From Nocardia fluminea (GTDB lineage: Bacteria; Actinomycetota; Actinomycetes; Mycobacteriales; Mycobacteriaceae): a DNA stretch of 64,000 bases. Of the stretch, positions 8,769 through 17,712 are shown piece after piece. The notes under the pieces are model-generated. The model ran no database searches. It saw nothing but the letters and a program-made list of their open reading frames with translations, and was not told where the DNA came from. The translations under genes and the position numbers were made by a program. The stretch covers positions 992,001 through 1,056,000 of the forward strand of contig NZ_PJMW01000002.1 of the NCBI RefSeq assembly GCF_002846365.1, in the 5' to 3' direction. The number at the start of each line of letters is the position of its first letter. Positions within the stretch are counted from its first letter, which is position 1.

Positions 8769-8837
8769 TCAGCGCGCAGGGTCGCAGACCGGCCCACCCA
8801 GGGCCGGATAGCTAAACCAAAAATATGCGCGCTGCAT
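8769..8837 (-). CDS. aromatic-rich leader peptide upstream of DAHP synthase
   Basis: A 22-codon ORF whose codons 5-10 read YFWFSY, that is Tyr, Phe, Trp, Phe, Ser, Tyr. Such clustering of the three aromatic end products ahead of the first shikimate enzyme is the classic layout of a ribosome-stalling attenuation leader. The start appears leaderless: a TACAGT -10 element (8845-8850) lies exactly 7 nt before the ATG, so transcription would begin at the start codon. A 7-bp hairpin (8789-8807) overlaps the 3' half of the ORF, and 86 nt separate its stop from the DAHP synthase start. I recall an aromatic leader described for a Corynebacterium DAHP synthase gene; that was not checked. Confidence 0.72.
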   Translation of the reverse strand: MQRAYFWFSYPALGGPVCDPAR

Positions 8838-8999
8838 GCCGTGGACTGTACCACCGGTGAAACGCCGGACGGTGAGCCATGGTTGCCCGACGTGTGGACC
8901 GTCACATCGAGCCCGCCACCGAACCGGCGAACAGCCGATGGCTCGGCCGGCCCGCGCGCATCTTCGCGCAGCGGGTGGCCGAGCACGCACGCCGGTCGA

Positions 9000-9470
9000 T
9001 CAGTCCCACTGACCGGGGACGTAGTCACCGGCGGGGGTGTGGGCGATGGCGTTGAGCCGGTTCCAGGCGTTGATCATCGCGATGGCGGCGATCAGGGCCG
9101 CGATCTGGTCGTCGTCGTAGTGCTTGCGGACCTGGTCGAAGGTGTCGTCGGAGACGTGGCCGCCGTCGGCGGTGCGGGTCGCTTCCTCGGTGAGGGCGAG
9201 GGCGGCCCGTTCCGCCTCGGTGAAGACGTTGGTCTCCCGCCAGGCGGCGACCAGGTTGATCCGCACCGAGGTCTCACCCGCGTGGGCGGCGTCCTTGGTG
9301 TGCATGTCGACGCAGTAGCTGCAGCCGTTGATCTGCGAAGCCCGGATCTTCACCAGTTCGTGCGTGGACTTGGGCAGCGGCGAATCGTCGATGACCTTGC
9401 CCGCCATGCTCATTCGCTTGCTGAAGCTCGTGGTGATGGCGTTGCCGTAGAGGTTGAAGCGCGCTTCCAT
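9000..9470 (-). CDS. carboxymuconolactone decarboxylase / AhpD-family protein
   Basis: 156 residues. The core motif INGCSYCVDMHTKDA around residue 55 supplies the C-x-x-C plus downstream His of the AhpD/CMD family, whose alkylhydroperoxidase members reduce peroxides through the vicinal cysteines. The C-terminal block INAWNRLNAIAHTPAGDY is typical of the YcdB-like CMD subgroup. AAGGAG lies 5 nt before ATG 9470, so the longer frame to 9530 is rejected. An ECF41-type promoter (9503-9529) precedes it, pointing to control by the sigma factor at 2642-3541. A short hairpin (9529-9549) lies between this gene and the SDR gene upstream. Confidence 0.88.
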   Translation of the reverse strand: MEARFNLYGNAITTSFSKRMSMAGKVIDDSPLPKSTHELVKIRASQINGCSYCVDMHTKDAAHAGETSVRINLVAAWRETNVFTEAERAALALTEEATRTADGGHVSDDTFDQVRKHYDDDQIAALIAAIAMINAWNRLNAIAHTPAGDYVPGQWD

Positions 9471-9502
9471 GAGAACTCCTTCGTCGTGGGGTACACAGAG
9501 AC

Positions 9503-9529
9503 GACGAGGCAGCCGCGCGCGGTGTGACA
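9503..9529 (-). promoter_or_regulatory. ECF41-type promoter for the AhpD/CMD gene
   Basis: On the minus strand TGTCACA (9523-9529) is followed by exactly 16 nt and then CGTC (9503-9506). This is the -35/-10 pattern described for ECF41 sigma factors, and it sits 32 nt before the start codon of a CMD-family gene, the usual ECF41 target. The cognate-type sigma gene is at 2642-3541. Confidence 0.72.
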
Positions 9530-9556
9530 TCGGCGCGTGTGACGCCGATCACCGAA

Positions 9557-10420
9557 TCAGAGGAGGCCGCAGAGCTTCTCGGACAGCTCCCACAATTCGG
9601 TGGCGACCTTACGATCCCGCGCCGAGCGCGCACTGCCCGCGGGGCCGGGGTTGCCACGGAGCCCGAGGAAGCCGTCGGGGCCGTAGAACGCGCCGGGCAC
9701 CACCGCGGCGGTGGCGGCGAACAGCGTGGACAGCGCACCGTCCTCGGCGGTGGGGGCGAGCGTGCGGTTGCCCAGCCACATGATCGCGTCCTGGATGGAT
9801 TCGGTGTGCGACATCAGTTCGGTCGCGGCGTAACCGGGATGGGCCGCCACCGAGATCACCGCGGCGCCCTCGCCCGCAAGGCGGCGCTGGAGTTCGAAGG
9901 CGAACATCAGGTTGGCCAGCTTGGACTGGCCGTACGCGAGCCAGCGGTCGTAGCGGCGCTGCTCCCAGTTGGGGTCGGCCAGATCGATCCGGCCGATACG
10001 GTGCGCGACGCTCGACACCGTCACCACGCGATCGGTGATGCGGTCGAGCAACAGGTTGGTGAGCGCGAAGTGGCCGAGATGATTGGTGCCGAACTGCATC
10101 TCGAACCCGTCGGCGGTACGGCGCAACGGCAGCGCCATGACACCGGCGTTGTTGATCAGCACGTCCACGCGCTCGATCGAATCGGCGAAGGCGCGCACCG
10201 AATTGAGGTTCGCCAGGTCGAGTTCACGGACTTCGGTCGCCGCGCGCAGCCCGGCAGCCACCCGCTCCGCCTTGGCGGTGTCGCGGCAGGCAAGGATCAC
10301 TCGCGCACCCGCCTCGGACAGCGCCCGCGCGGTGGCGGCGCCGAGACCGCTGTTGGCACCGGTGACGATGATCGTGCGGCCGGTCTGGTCCGGCAGGTTC
10401 GCGGTAGTCCACTTGCTCAC
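9557..10420 (-). CDS. short-chain dehydrogenase/reductase (retinol-dehydrogenase-like SDR)
   Basis: 287 residues of classical SDR. The cofactor motif [10 protein letters not shown] is at residues 20-29, followed by NNAG (about 90), the [15 protein letters not shown] segment, catalytic Ser in VVTVSSVAH and the Y-x-x-x-K pair in [10 protein letters not shown]. The arginine-containing ACRDTAKAE loop after beta-2 suggests NADP(H). The substrate is unknown; relatives act on retinoids, lipids or xenobiotic carbonyls. It lies upstream of the AhpD/CMD gene in the same direction, separated by 86 nt that contain a separate promoter, so co-transcription is not required. Confidence 0.88.
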   Translation of the reverse strand: MSKWTTANLPDQTGRTIIVTGANSGLGAATARALSEAGARVILACRDTAKAERVAAGLRAATEVRELDLANLNSVRAFADSIERVDVLINNAGVMALPLRRTADGFEMQFGTNHLGHFALTNLLLDRITDRVVTVSSVAHRIGRIDLADPNWEQRRYDRWLAYGQSKLANLMFAFELQRRLAGEGAAVISVAAHPGYAATELMSHTESIQDAIMWLGNRTLAPTAEDGALSTLFAATAAVVPGAFYGPDGFLGLRGNPGPAGSARSARDRKVATELWELSEKLCGLL

Positions 10421-10586
10421 TGACAGAAGTCTAACGACCTGGGGGGAATGCGCGAATCGACATGGGGCGGTGCATGGTTCGCACGACCATTCGGGTATTC
10501 GACTCGCGACGGGCGGGCGGTCGCGTCCGCCGCCCGGCCCATCGGAGTCGAGGTTCGGGCGGCGACGCTCGGCGGGTGGCAGATCG

Positions 10587-13500
10587 TCAAGACTGCGCCA
10601 GGACTTCTTCGTCGGTCATCGCGGCCACTTCCAGATACATCGTGGCGACGAGTTCGAGCCTGCCCGTCTCGCCCGCCGCCTGTTCCCGCTCGAGCATCCG
10701 CCCCGCCAGCGCGCCGACGCTGCGCGCGGTGAACAGGTCGGCCACGACGGTGTCGGGAGCGTCGAGCCATTCGCGGATGCGGGCCACCGCGGTGGTGGCA
10801 AGCACCGAATCACCACCGAGGGCGAAGAAGTCGTCGGTGACGCCGATCCGTTCGGCCGCCAGCACCTCGCCGACGACCGCGGCCAGCGCACGTTCCAGAT
10901 CGGTGCGTGGCTCGACGAATTCCGCCGCGGTTTCGCTCTTCTCGAGGACCGCCCGGATGGCCTTGCGGTCCGGCTTCGCGTTCGGGGTGAGCGGCAGTTC
11001 GGGCAGCAGTTCCAGGTGCGCCGGCACCATGTAGGACGGGACCAGGTCGGCGGTGGCGGCGAGCACGGCGTCGACGCGCAGGGTGGTGCCGGGGGTCGGC
11101 ACCACCAGGGCGACCAGCTTCGGTGCGGCCTTTCCGACCACCGCGGCCACCGCGTGCCGAACACCGGGGACGGCGCGCAGGGCGCTCTCCACCTCGCCGA
11201 GTTCGACCCGGTAGCCCCTGATCTTGACCTGATGGTCGGCGCGGCCGAGGAACTCCAAACCGCCGTCGGGCAGGTAGCGGGCCAGGTCACCGGTGCGGTA
11301 CCAGCGCAGGCCCTCGTGCGTGACGAAGCGGTCGGCGGTGCGTTCCGGGTCGTTGCGGTAGCCGGCGGCCACGCCGTCCCCACCGATCCACAGCTCACCG
11401 CTGACCCAGTCGGGGCAGTCGTTGCCCGCCGGGCCGACGACGCGGCACCGCACGTTGCGCAGCGGGGTGCCATAGGGCACGGCGGTCCACTCGGCGGGGA
11501 CCCGCCCGTCGACGACCTCGCAGATGGTGGAGTGGATCGCGGTCTCGGTGGCCCCACCGAGACCGGCGAAACGGCTGTGCGGGGCCACGGCGGCGAGGCG
11601 CGCGGGCAGTGCCACGTCGACCCAGTCGCCGCCGAGGATCACCGCGCGCAGCGAGGTCAACGGCGCGGCGGCGGTCGGTTCGGTGGGCGAGTCGCCGACG
11701 GCCTGCGCCGAGCCGAGGGTGCTCGGAGCGGCGGTGAGCAGCATGTCCAGCAGGCTCGGGACGCAGTTGAGCATCGAAACCCGGTGGCGGCGAACGAGTT
11801 CGACCCAGACGGCGGGGTCGGTGCGCTGCGCGTCGTCGACGGTGACCACCGCACCACCGGCGGCGAGCAGCCCGAAGATGTCGAAGACGGAGAGGTCGAA
11901 TTCGACGGCGGACAGGGCGAGCGCGCGGTCGGCCGGGCCGAGTCCGAAGCGTTCGTTGAGGTCGTCGATGGTGTTCATGGCGGCGCGGTGCGGTACCTCG
12001 ACGCCCTTGGGCTTGCCCGTGGAACCGGAGGTGAACAGCATGTAGGCGATGTTCTCCGGATCGCCGAAGACCGGGCGGGTCAGCGGTTGCGCGTGGGTGC
12101 GAGCCTGCGCGAGGTCGATCGCGCGAACATCCGGAATCCGCGCCCCGCCGACGGTGAGCACGGCGAGCGCGCCCGCGGTGCCGAGGATCTCGGCGCGACG
12201 GGCGGCGGGCTGATCGAAGCCGATCGGCACGTACACCGCACCGGCGGCGAGCACGCCGAGCACCGCGACGATCTGGTCGGGGCCCTTCGGAAGCTGTACC
12301 GCGACCGAATCACCGGGTGCCACACCGGCTTCCCGCAACGCACCGGCCACAGCCAGCGCGTCGGCGGCCAACTCGCCATAGGTCAGCTCACCGGCGGTCT
12401 CCCACAGCACCGCGGGCGCGGCGGGATTCGTGGCCGCGTTCGCGAAGAACCCGGTGTGCAGCAGCCCGCCGCTCACCGGACCGGCCGTGGCGTTGACGCG
12501 CGCCCGAGTAGCGGCCTGCTCCACCGGAATTCGCACTCCGGCCTCGGCCTGCCACCCCGCACCGCCGGCGAAGCGTGGGTCCCCGCCGAGACGTTCGATC
12601 GCTTCGATGTAGCGGGTGAACATGGCGTCCACCACGCCCGCGGGGAAGGCGGATTCGCGAATGTCCCAGTTCAGCAGCAGACCGCCGCGGACCTCGGTGA
12701 TCTGGGCGTCGAGGAGGACCTGCGGGCCCTGGGAGATGATCCAGACGGGATCGCCGAAGGTGTCGGTGACGGTGTCGGGGAAGAGTTCGCCGAGGTTGAG
12801 GGCGCTGGTGTAGACGATGGGCGCCAGGACCGGTTCGCCGCGGTGACGGCCGAGGTCGCGCAGGACCTCCAGGCCCGAGTACGCGGAGTGCGCGCCCGCC
12901 TCGTGCAGGCGTTGCTGGAGGGCGCGGGCGCGGTCGGCGACGGTGGCGGGCTCGGTGACGTCGACTTCGAGGAGCACCGAGGAGGTGAAGTCGCCGACGA
13001 CACCGTCGACCTGCGGGTGCACCGGTTCACGGTGGAACAGCGGCAGATTCAGCAGGAAGCGGCGCTGGGCCGACCAGCCGCCGATGGTTTCGGCGAACAC
13101 CGAGGCCAGCGCCATGGCCGGGGTGATGCCGCGGGCGTGCGCGGCGTCGAAGACCTGCGCCTTGGCCTGCGGGGAGAGCCAGTGGTGCAGACGGATCGTG
13201 CGGTTCGGATCCGAAATGTGCTGGGCCAGCGGAAGTTCCGGCGCGCCGGGCAGCTCGCTCAGGCGTTCCTGCCACCAGGCGCGGTCACGGGCGCGTTCGT
13301 CGGCGAGGGTGGCCACCGTGCCCGGCCGGCCGGCCGCATCGGACTGTGGTGCGCCGCTGTCGCGCTGCTCGGACAGGTACTGACGGAAGGTGTAGTCCTG
13401 CGGTGGGAGCTGTTCGCCGTGGTAGAGCCGGGCGAGGTCGGTGATGAGGATGCGGTAGCTCATCGCGTCGGCGGCGAGCATGTCGACATCGAGGTGCAGG

Positions 13501-14357
13501 CGGGTGCGGCCGCCGGCGAGGCGGGTGAGCGCGATGTCGATCACCTGACCGTCCTCCACCGCCATCCGCTGATGCGTCCGCGCGCCGCGCAATTCCTCCA
13601 GCCGCCGCTCGGCCTCGTCGGTGGAGGCCTCGCGCAGATCGGTCACGCCGAACACCGCGCGGCCGGGCCGATCGAGGGTCTGCTGGGTGCCGTCGGGCAG
13701 AAACCGGGTGCGCAGCATGGGATGGCGCGACAGCAGTTGCTCGACCGCCCGCTCGAGCCGCTCGGGATAGACGTCGGCGCCGTCGAATTCGACGTACAGA
13801 TGTGCCGCGACACCGCCGAGTTCCTGCGCGTCGGACCGGCCGATCCAGTACGCGTGCTGCATGGGCGCGAGCGCGAAAGGGGTGCCGTCGTCGGGAACGA
13901 TCGGGGTTTCGCTCGCGGACGTGTCGGCCTCGCCGACGGCCGGGTGGACGACAGCCGGGTTGGCGACAGCCGGGTTGGCGACAGCCGGGTCGGCGACGGC
14001 CGAGTCGGCGACGGCTGGGGCCGTGACGGCTGGGGCGGTGACGACCGAGTTGCCGACGGCTGGGTCGACGACGGCCGGGTCGGCGACGCTTGCCGGGAGG
14101 TCCTCGGGGTCAGCCCCGTTGAGGAGGGCGTACCAGGCGTCGACCGTGGGGTTGGCGGCCAGCAGGGCGAAGTTCACGGCGATGCCGCGTTTGCGCCAGC
14201 CGCCCGCCAGCTTCATCGTGCGGATGGAGTCCAGGCCCAGCTGGATAAGATCGTCGGCCTCGGCGACGGCCTCGGGGGTGATGTCGAGATGGCGGGCGAT
14301 CGCGGCACGGATCTCGGCGCGGTCGATCCCGGCGCCGCCTGCGGGTGCTGTCTCCAT
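10587..14357 (-). CDS. mbtB: MbtB-like non-ribosomal peptide synthetase (ArCP-Cy-A-PCP)
   Basis: 1256 residues. An N-terminal aryl carrier protein carries its phosphopantetheine Ser at 44 ([14 protein letters not shown]). A repeat linker (about 88-142) leads to a heterocyclization domain with the Cy motif DMLAADAMS (about 290). Then come an adenylation domain ([11 protein letters not shown] near 779, [24 protein letters not shown] near 1024, [15 protein letters not shown]) and a C-terminal PCP ([11 protein letters not shown], Ser about 1182). No thioesterase follows. By analogy with mycobactin MbtB and nocobactin assembly, salicylate is loaded on the ArCP and condensed and cyclized with Ser/Thr to a hydroxyphenyl-oxazoline; residue specificity is inferred. 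It is divergent from the salicyl-AMP ligase gene across an IdeR-like box. Confidence 0.88.
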   Translation of the reverse strand: METAPAGGAGIDRAEIRAAIARHLDITPEAVAEADDLIQLGLDSIRTMKLAGGWRKRGIAVNFALLAANPTVDAWYALLNGADPEDLPASVADPAVVDPAVGNSVVTAPAVTAPAVADSAVADPAVANPAVANPAVVHPAVGEADTSASETPIVPDDGTPFALAPMQHAYWIGRSDAQELGGVAAHLYVEFDGADVYPERLERAVEQLLSRHPMLRTRFLPDGTQQTLDRPGRAVFGVTDLREASTDEAERRLEELRGARTHQRMAVEDGQVIDIALTRLAGGRTRLHLDVDMLAADAMSYRILITDLARLYHGEQLPPQDYTFRQYLSEQRDSGAPQSDAAGRPGTVATLADERARDRAWWQERLSELPGAPELPLAQHISDPNRTIRLHHWLSPQAKAQVFDAAHARGITPAMALASVFAETIGGWSAQRRFLLNLPLFHREPVHPQVDGVVGDFTSSVLLEVDVTEPATVADRARALQQRLHEAGAHSAYSGLEVLRDLGRHRGEPVLAPIVYTSALNLGELFPDTVTDTFGDPVWIISQGPQVLLDAQITEVRGGLLLNWDIRESAFPAGVVDAMFTRYIEAIERLGGDPRFAGGAGWQAEAGVRIPVEQAATRARVNATAGPVSGGLLHTGFFANAATNPAAPAVLWETAGELTYGELAADALAVAGALREAGVAPGDSVAVQLPKGPDQIVAVLGVLAAGAVYVPIGFDQPAARRAEILGTAGALAVLTVGGARIPDVRAIDLAQARTHAQPLTRPVFGDPENIAYMLFTSGSTGKPKGVEVPHRAAMNTIDDLNERFGLGPADRALALSAVEFDLSVFDIFGLLAAGGAVVTVDDAQRTDPAVWVELVRRHRVSMLNCVPSLLDMLLTAAPSTLGSAQAVGDSPTEPTAAAPLTSLRAVILGGDWVDVALPARLAAVAPHSRFAGLGGATETAIHSTICEVVDGRVPAEWTAVPYGTPLRNVRCRVVGPAGNDCPDWVSGELWIGGDGVAAGYRNDPERTADRFVTHEGLRWYRTGDLARYLPDGGLEFLGRADHQVKIRGYRVELGEVESALRAVPGVRHAVAAVVGKAAPKLVALVVPTPGTTLRVDAVLAATADLVPSYMVPAHLELLPELPLTPNAKPDRKAIRAVLEKSETAAEFVEPRTDLERALAAVVGEVLAAERIGVTDDFFALGGDSVLATTAVARIREWLDAPDTVVADLFTARSVGALAGRMLEREQAAGETGRLELVATMYLEVAAMTDEEVLAQS
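13932..14096. repeat. 15-bp tandem repeat (about 11 copies) inside the NRPS linker
   Basis: Degenerate 15-bp units such as GACAGCCGGGTTGGC run in frame through the NRPS gene and encode a Val-Ala-Asp/Asn-Pro-Ala pentapeptide repeat at residues about 88-142. It joins the aryl carrier protein to the cyclization domain. Several adjacent units are identical or differ by one base, indicating recent slippage expansion. Confidence 0.85.
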
Positions 14358-14431
14358 CTGCCGATCACTCCTTGCTCGCCGCCCAGCCGGGACGGATTCG
14401 GTACTGCCCGGCGGCAGCCTACTCCATTGAG

Positions 14432-14450
14432 ATAGGGTTGCCTAACCTTT
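14432..14450. promoter_or_regulatory. IdeR/DtxR-like iron box between divergent siderophore genes
   Basis: ATAGGGTTGCCTAACCTTT matches about 14 of 19 positions of the IdeR consensus (TTAGGTTAGSCTAACCTAA). It lies 75 nt before the NRPS start and 33 nt before the salicyl-AMP ligase start, where it could repress both genes when iron is sufficient. Confidence 0.75.
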
Positions 14451-14482
14451 GCAAGTGTAGCGAGACTCGAGTGAGGCAGTAC

Positions 14483-16120
14483 GTGACGTCGACATCGGCA
14501 ACCGGCCACCGCGAGGGCTACGTCCCCTTCCCCGAAGCCGCCGCGCGGGAGTACCGGGCAGCGGGCTACTGGACCGGCCGCACGCTCGGCGACCTCCTGC
14601 GCGACACCGCGCGGACCCAGCCACAGCGGCCCGCGGTGCTCAGCGACGCCGGTGCGCGAAGCTACGCCGAACTCGACGCCGCCGCTGACCGGATGGCGCA
14701 CGGGCTGCTCGCCCTCGGCATCAATCCCGGCGACCGCGTGATCGTGCAACTGCCGAACATCCCCGAGTTCGCGACGGTGCTGTTCGGTGTGCTGCGCGCC
14801 GGGATCATCCCCGTCCTCACGTTGCCCGCGCATCGCCGCGCCGAGATCGAGCACCTGGCCGCGTTGTCGGAAGCGGTCGCCTATCTCATCCCCGACCGCC
14901 TCGGCGACTTCGACTACCGCGAGCTGGCCACCACGGTGGCGCAGGCCGTACCCGGCCTGCGCCACGTGCTGGTAGCGGGCGATCCGGGCACACAGGACGG
15001 CGGTACCGCCGGGTTCGTAGCCCTGGATTCGGTTGCCCGCGACGGTGATTCGCTGCCCGCGATCGACCCGTCCGACATCGCGGTGATGCTGGTCTCCGGC
15101 GGCACCACCGGCCTGCCCAAGCTGATCGCGCGCACCCACGACGACTATGTCTACAACGCGACCGCCAGCGCGCGGGTCTGCGAGCTCACCCCCGACGACG
15201 TCTACCTCACGACACTGCCCGCGGCACACAACTTTCCGCTGGCCTGCCCCGGCATCCTCGGCACCGTCGCGACCGGCGGCGCCATCGCCTTCACCCTCGA
15301 CCCGAGCCCCGAGGCCGCCTTCGCCGCGATCGAGAAGCACCGGGTGAGCGTCACCGGCGTCGTGCCGCCGCTGGCCCAATTGTGGAGTGCGGCAGTGGAT
15401 TGGGAGGACGCCGAGCTGAGCTCGTTGCGACTGCTCCAGGTGGGCGGTGCGCGACTGGCGGAGGTGAACGCCCGCGATGTCGAGCCCGCGTTGGGGTGCA
15501 CGTTGCAGCAGGTGTTCGGGATGGCCGAGGGGCTGCTCAACTACACCCGCCTCGACGACGACAAAGAACTGGTGTACACCACCCAGGGCCGGCCGCTCTC
15601 CCCCGCCGACGAACTGCGCGTCGTCGACGCCGACGGTAACGATGTCGCCCAGGGCGAAGAGGGCGAACTGCTCACCCGCGGCCCCTACACGCTGCGCGGG
15701 TATTACCGTGCGCCCGAGCACAACGCGCGCGCCTTCACTCCCGACGGCTTCTACCGCAGCGGCGACCTCGTCCGCCAGCTGCCCAGCGGCCACCTCGTCG
15801 TGAGCGGCCGGATCAAAGACGTGATCAACCGCGGCGGCGAGAACATCTCCTGCGACGAACTCGAGGAGCACCTGCTCGCCCACCCCGCCGTCCGCCATGC
15901 CGCCGCGGTCGGCCTGCCCGATGCCGCACTGGGCGAAAAGGCCTGCGTGTTCCTGGTAGTCACGGGCGAGCTGCCGACCCTCGGCGAGATCAAGACCTTC
16001 CTCACCGAACGCGGCCTGGCCACCTACAAGCTGCCCGACCTGATCCGGCAGGCGGACATCTTGCCGATCACCGCCGTCGGCAAGATCGACAAGAAGGCGC
16101 TGCGCCTCTCCGCGACCTAG
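14483..16120 (+). CDS. mbtA: salicyl-AMP ligase (MbtA/EntE/DhbE-type)
   Basis: 545 residues. It activates salicylate with ATP and loads it onto the aryl carrier protein of the adjacent NRPS. Motifs are SGGTTGLPKLIARTH (P-loop, about 205-219), the aryl-acid ligase signature LPAAHNFPLACPG, QVFGMAEGLLNYTRLDD, YRSGDLVRQLPSGHLVVSGR, IKDVINRGGENISCDELE and the C-terminal catalytic lysine in GKIDKKALR. GTG 14483 has GAGG about 8-10 nt upstream; GTG 14471 is an alternative adding four residues. It is preceded by the shared IdeR-like box and converges with the salicylate synthase gene. Confidence 0.93.
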   Translation: MTSTSATGHREGYVPFPEAAAREYRAAGYWTGRTLGDLLRDTARTQPQRPAVLSDAGARSYAELDAAADRMAHGLLALGINPGDRVIVQLPNIPEFATVLFGVLRAGIIPVLTLPAHRRAEIEHLAALSEAVAYLIPDRLGDFDYRELATTVAQAVPGLRHVLVAGDPGTQDGGTAGFVALDSVARDGDSLPAIDPSDIAVMLVSGGTTGLPKLIARTHDDYVYNATASARVCELTPDDVYLTTLPAAHNFPLACPGILGTVATGGAIAFTLDPSPEAAFAAIEKHRVSVTGVVPPLAQLWSAAVDWEDAELSSLRLLQVGGARLAEVNARDVEPALGCTLQQVFGMAEGLLNYTRLDDDKELVYTTQGRPLSPADELRVVDADGNDVAQGEEGELLTRGPYTLRGYYRAPEHNARAFTPDGFYRSGDLVRQLPSGHLVVSGRIKDVINRGGENISCDELEEHLLAHPAVRHAAAVGLPDAALGEKACVFLVVTGELPTLGEIKTFLTERGLATYKLPDLIRQADILPITAVGKIDKKALRLSAT

Positions 16121-16127
16121 GTCCAGA

Positions 16128-16162
16128 CCTGGGCGCCGGCTCAATTCACGTCGGCGCCCAGG
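16128..16162. terminator. hairpin between convergent siderophore genes
   Basis: CCTGGGCGCCG pairs perfectly with CGGCGCCCAGG across a 13-nt loop, between the stops of the salicyl-AMP ligase (16120) and the salicylate synthase (16167). Confidence 0.7.
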
Positions 16163-16166
16163 GCCG

Positions 16167-17489
16167 TCAAGCCTTGTATGCCTTGACCACGTAAGGGGCG
16201 ACGCTACCGAGCTTCTCGCAGGTCTCCTCGAACTCACGCTCGGGACGCGACTGCCCGACGATCCCGGCGCCTGCGCGCAACCACGCGCCCTCGCCGGTCT
16301 GGTAGATCGCCCGCAGGACCAGCGTCGCCTCGAGCGCGCCGGTCGGCGAAACGCAGACCACCGCACCGGAGTACAGCCCACGCGGATCGTGATCGTTGCG
16401 GAACACCGAGTCGACGCCCGCGCGCTTGGGGATGCCGGAGGCGGTCACCGAGGGGAACAGCACCTCGAGCGCGTCCCACGCGGTGCGGTCGGCGGCCAGG
16501 GTGCCGCGCACGGTGGACGCCAGGTGCTGCACGCTGCCGCGCTCGCGCACGGCCATGAAATCGGACACCGCGGACGTGCCGGGCACGGCCACCTCCGCGA
16601 TCTCGGCGAAGGAGGTCTGCACCGAGATCGCGTGCTCCACGATCTCCTTCGGATCGGCGAGCAGATCGGCGCGGGCGGCGTCGTCGGCCTCGGCACCGAG
16701 GCCGAATGCCCGCGTACCCGCGAGCGGTTCGGTGGTGACGATGCGATCGTCGTCCACCGAAGCCACCAGCTCGGGGCTGAAGCCGGCCGCTTCGAGCCCA
16801 CCCAGCCGCAGCAGGAACGAGCGGGCGGGCGTGTTGTTGGCCCGGCCGAGGCGATAGGTCGCCGGCACGTCCACCGGGAACGGCAGGTCGACTTTGCGCG
16901 ACAGAATCACCTTCTGGTAGCTGCCGGAACGGATTTCGGCGACGGCCGTGGCCACGCGCTCTTCGTAGTTCGTCGGGTCGGCGCGCACGTCGATCGGGGT
17001 CGGAACCGGCAGATCCATATCCTGCGAGCCGGCGATCAGGTCATGGATGTCGCACGCCTCGCTGGGGGTGGCGCCGCTGATCCGCACGCCGGTGGCGTCG
17101 ACGCGCACCTCGATCCGCGGAATCATCAGGTGCGCCAACGAGGTCAGCGGATTGAGATAGTGGGTCGCCGACAGCGAGTAGGCGCAGAATTCGAAACCGA
17201 TCCAGCCGTAGGCGTTGCGGCCGTCGAGCGGCAGGCCCGCCAGCGCGGCGTCGATGGCCGTGGCCGGGCTGCCGGTCCAGGCGCGCGCGGTGGTCTCACC
17301 GTCCCAGGTGGTGCGTAACTCACCGGCGTCGAGTTCCACGCTGCCGAGCGGATCGGCGGCGAACACCCAGACACCGGGCTGTTCGTACATCACGTACTCA
17401 CCGAATCGATCAGAGACGGCCAGACGTGACATTGCTGCCGCCGGGTCGGTCACGTACTCCACCCGCACGGGCTGTTCCGTCGACGACAA
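16167..17489 (-). CDS. mbtI: salicylate synthase (MbtI/Irp9/NbtS family)
   Basis: 440 residues, chorismate-utilising enzyme. The N-terminal half is variable; the C-terminal chorismate-binding domain carries YQKVILSRKVDLPF, FLLRLGGLEAAGFSPELV, VTTEPLAGTRAFG, DPKEIVEHAISVQ (metal-binding Glu), VQHLASTVRGTL, FPSVTASGIPK and GLYSGAVVCV. The family converts chorismate through isochorismate to salicylate and pyruvate in one active site. The start is the rare TTG 17489, supported by GGAGG 4 nt upstream; a GTG lies 7 codons later. Two IdeR-like boxes (17498-17545) immediately upstream imply strong iron repression. N. farcinica NbtS is the established functional counterpart. Confidence 0.94.
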   Translation of the reverse strand: MSSTEQPVRVEYVTDPAAAMSRLAVSDRFGEYVMYEQPGVWVFAADPLGSVELDAGELRTTWDGETTARAWTGSPATAIDAALAGLPLDGRNAYGWIGFEFCAYSLSATHYLNPLTSLAHLMIPRIEVRVDATGVRISGATPSEACDIHDLIAGSQDMDLPVPTPIDVRADPTNYEERVATAVAEIRSGSYQKVILSRKVDLPFPVDVPATYRLGRANNTPARSFLLRLGGLEAAGFSPELVASVDDDRIVTTEPLAGTRAFGLGAEADDAARADLLADPKEIVEHAISVQTSFAEIAEVAVPGTSAVSDFMAVRERGSVQHLASTVRGTLAADRTAWDALEVLFPSVTASGIPKRAGVDSVFRNDHDPRGLYSGAVVCVSPTGALEATLVLRAIYQTGEGAWLRAGAGIVGQSRPEREFEETCEKLGSVAPYVVKAYKA

Positions 17490-17497
17490 CGATCCTC

Positions 17498-17545
17498 CAA
17501 GGTAAAGCTGACCTAACTTTGCTCGGTTAGGTTAGCATTACCTCG
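17498..17545 (-). promoter_or_regulatory. tandem IdeR-like iron boxes upstream of salicylate synthase
   Basis: Two 19-bp matches lie 29 bp apart: CAAGGTAAAGCTGACCTAA (17498-17516) and TTAGGTTAGCATTACCTCG (17527-17545), each matching about 14 of 19 consensus positions. The first overlaps the region that becomes the ribosome-binding site, the second the likely core promoter. Confidence 0.8.
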
Positions 17546-17712
17546 CCGGATGGCCAGACCTGTCTCGCGTATTCTTCGCCACTCCCGCGCCACCGGGCAA
17601 ACCATCAGCACCGCCACTCGCGCCGGGCTTCCGCCTCCGCCCACGCGCCACGCGCCACGCGCTGTGGACCAAGTTCGATGCGCCGAACCAGATCTGCGGC
17701 TTGAATGGAGCA

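Noticed and set aside
10516..10541. GC-rich inverted repeat downstream of the NRPS gene
   Set aside because: GGGCGGGCGG/CCGCCGCCC pairing is imperfect and lacks a tail; common by chance in this GC context, so not called a terminator.
10083..14435. Plus-strand open frame of 1450 codons across the NRPS region
   Set aside because: It is the antisense shadow of the minus-strand NRPS gene, whose motifs are unmistakable; the plus-strand product is Gly/Arg/His-rich without any domain.
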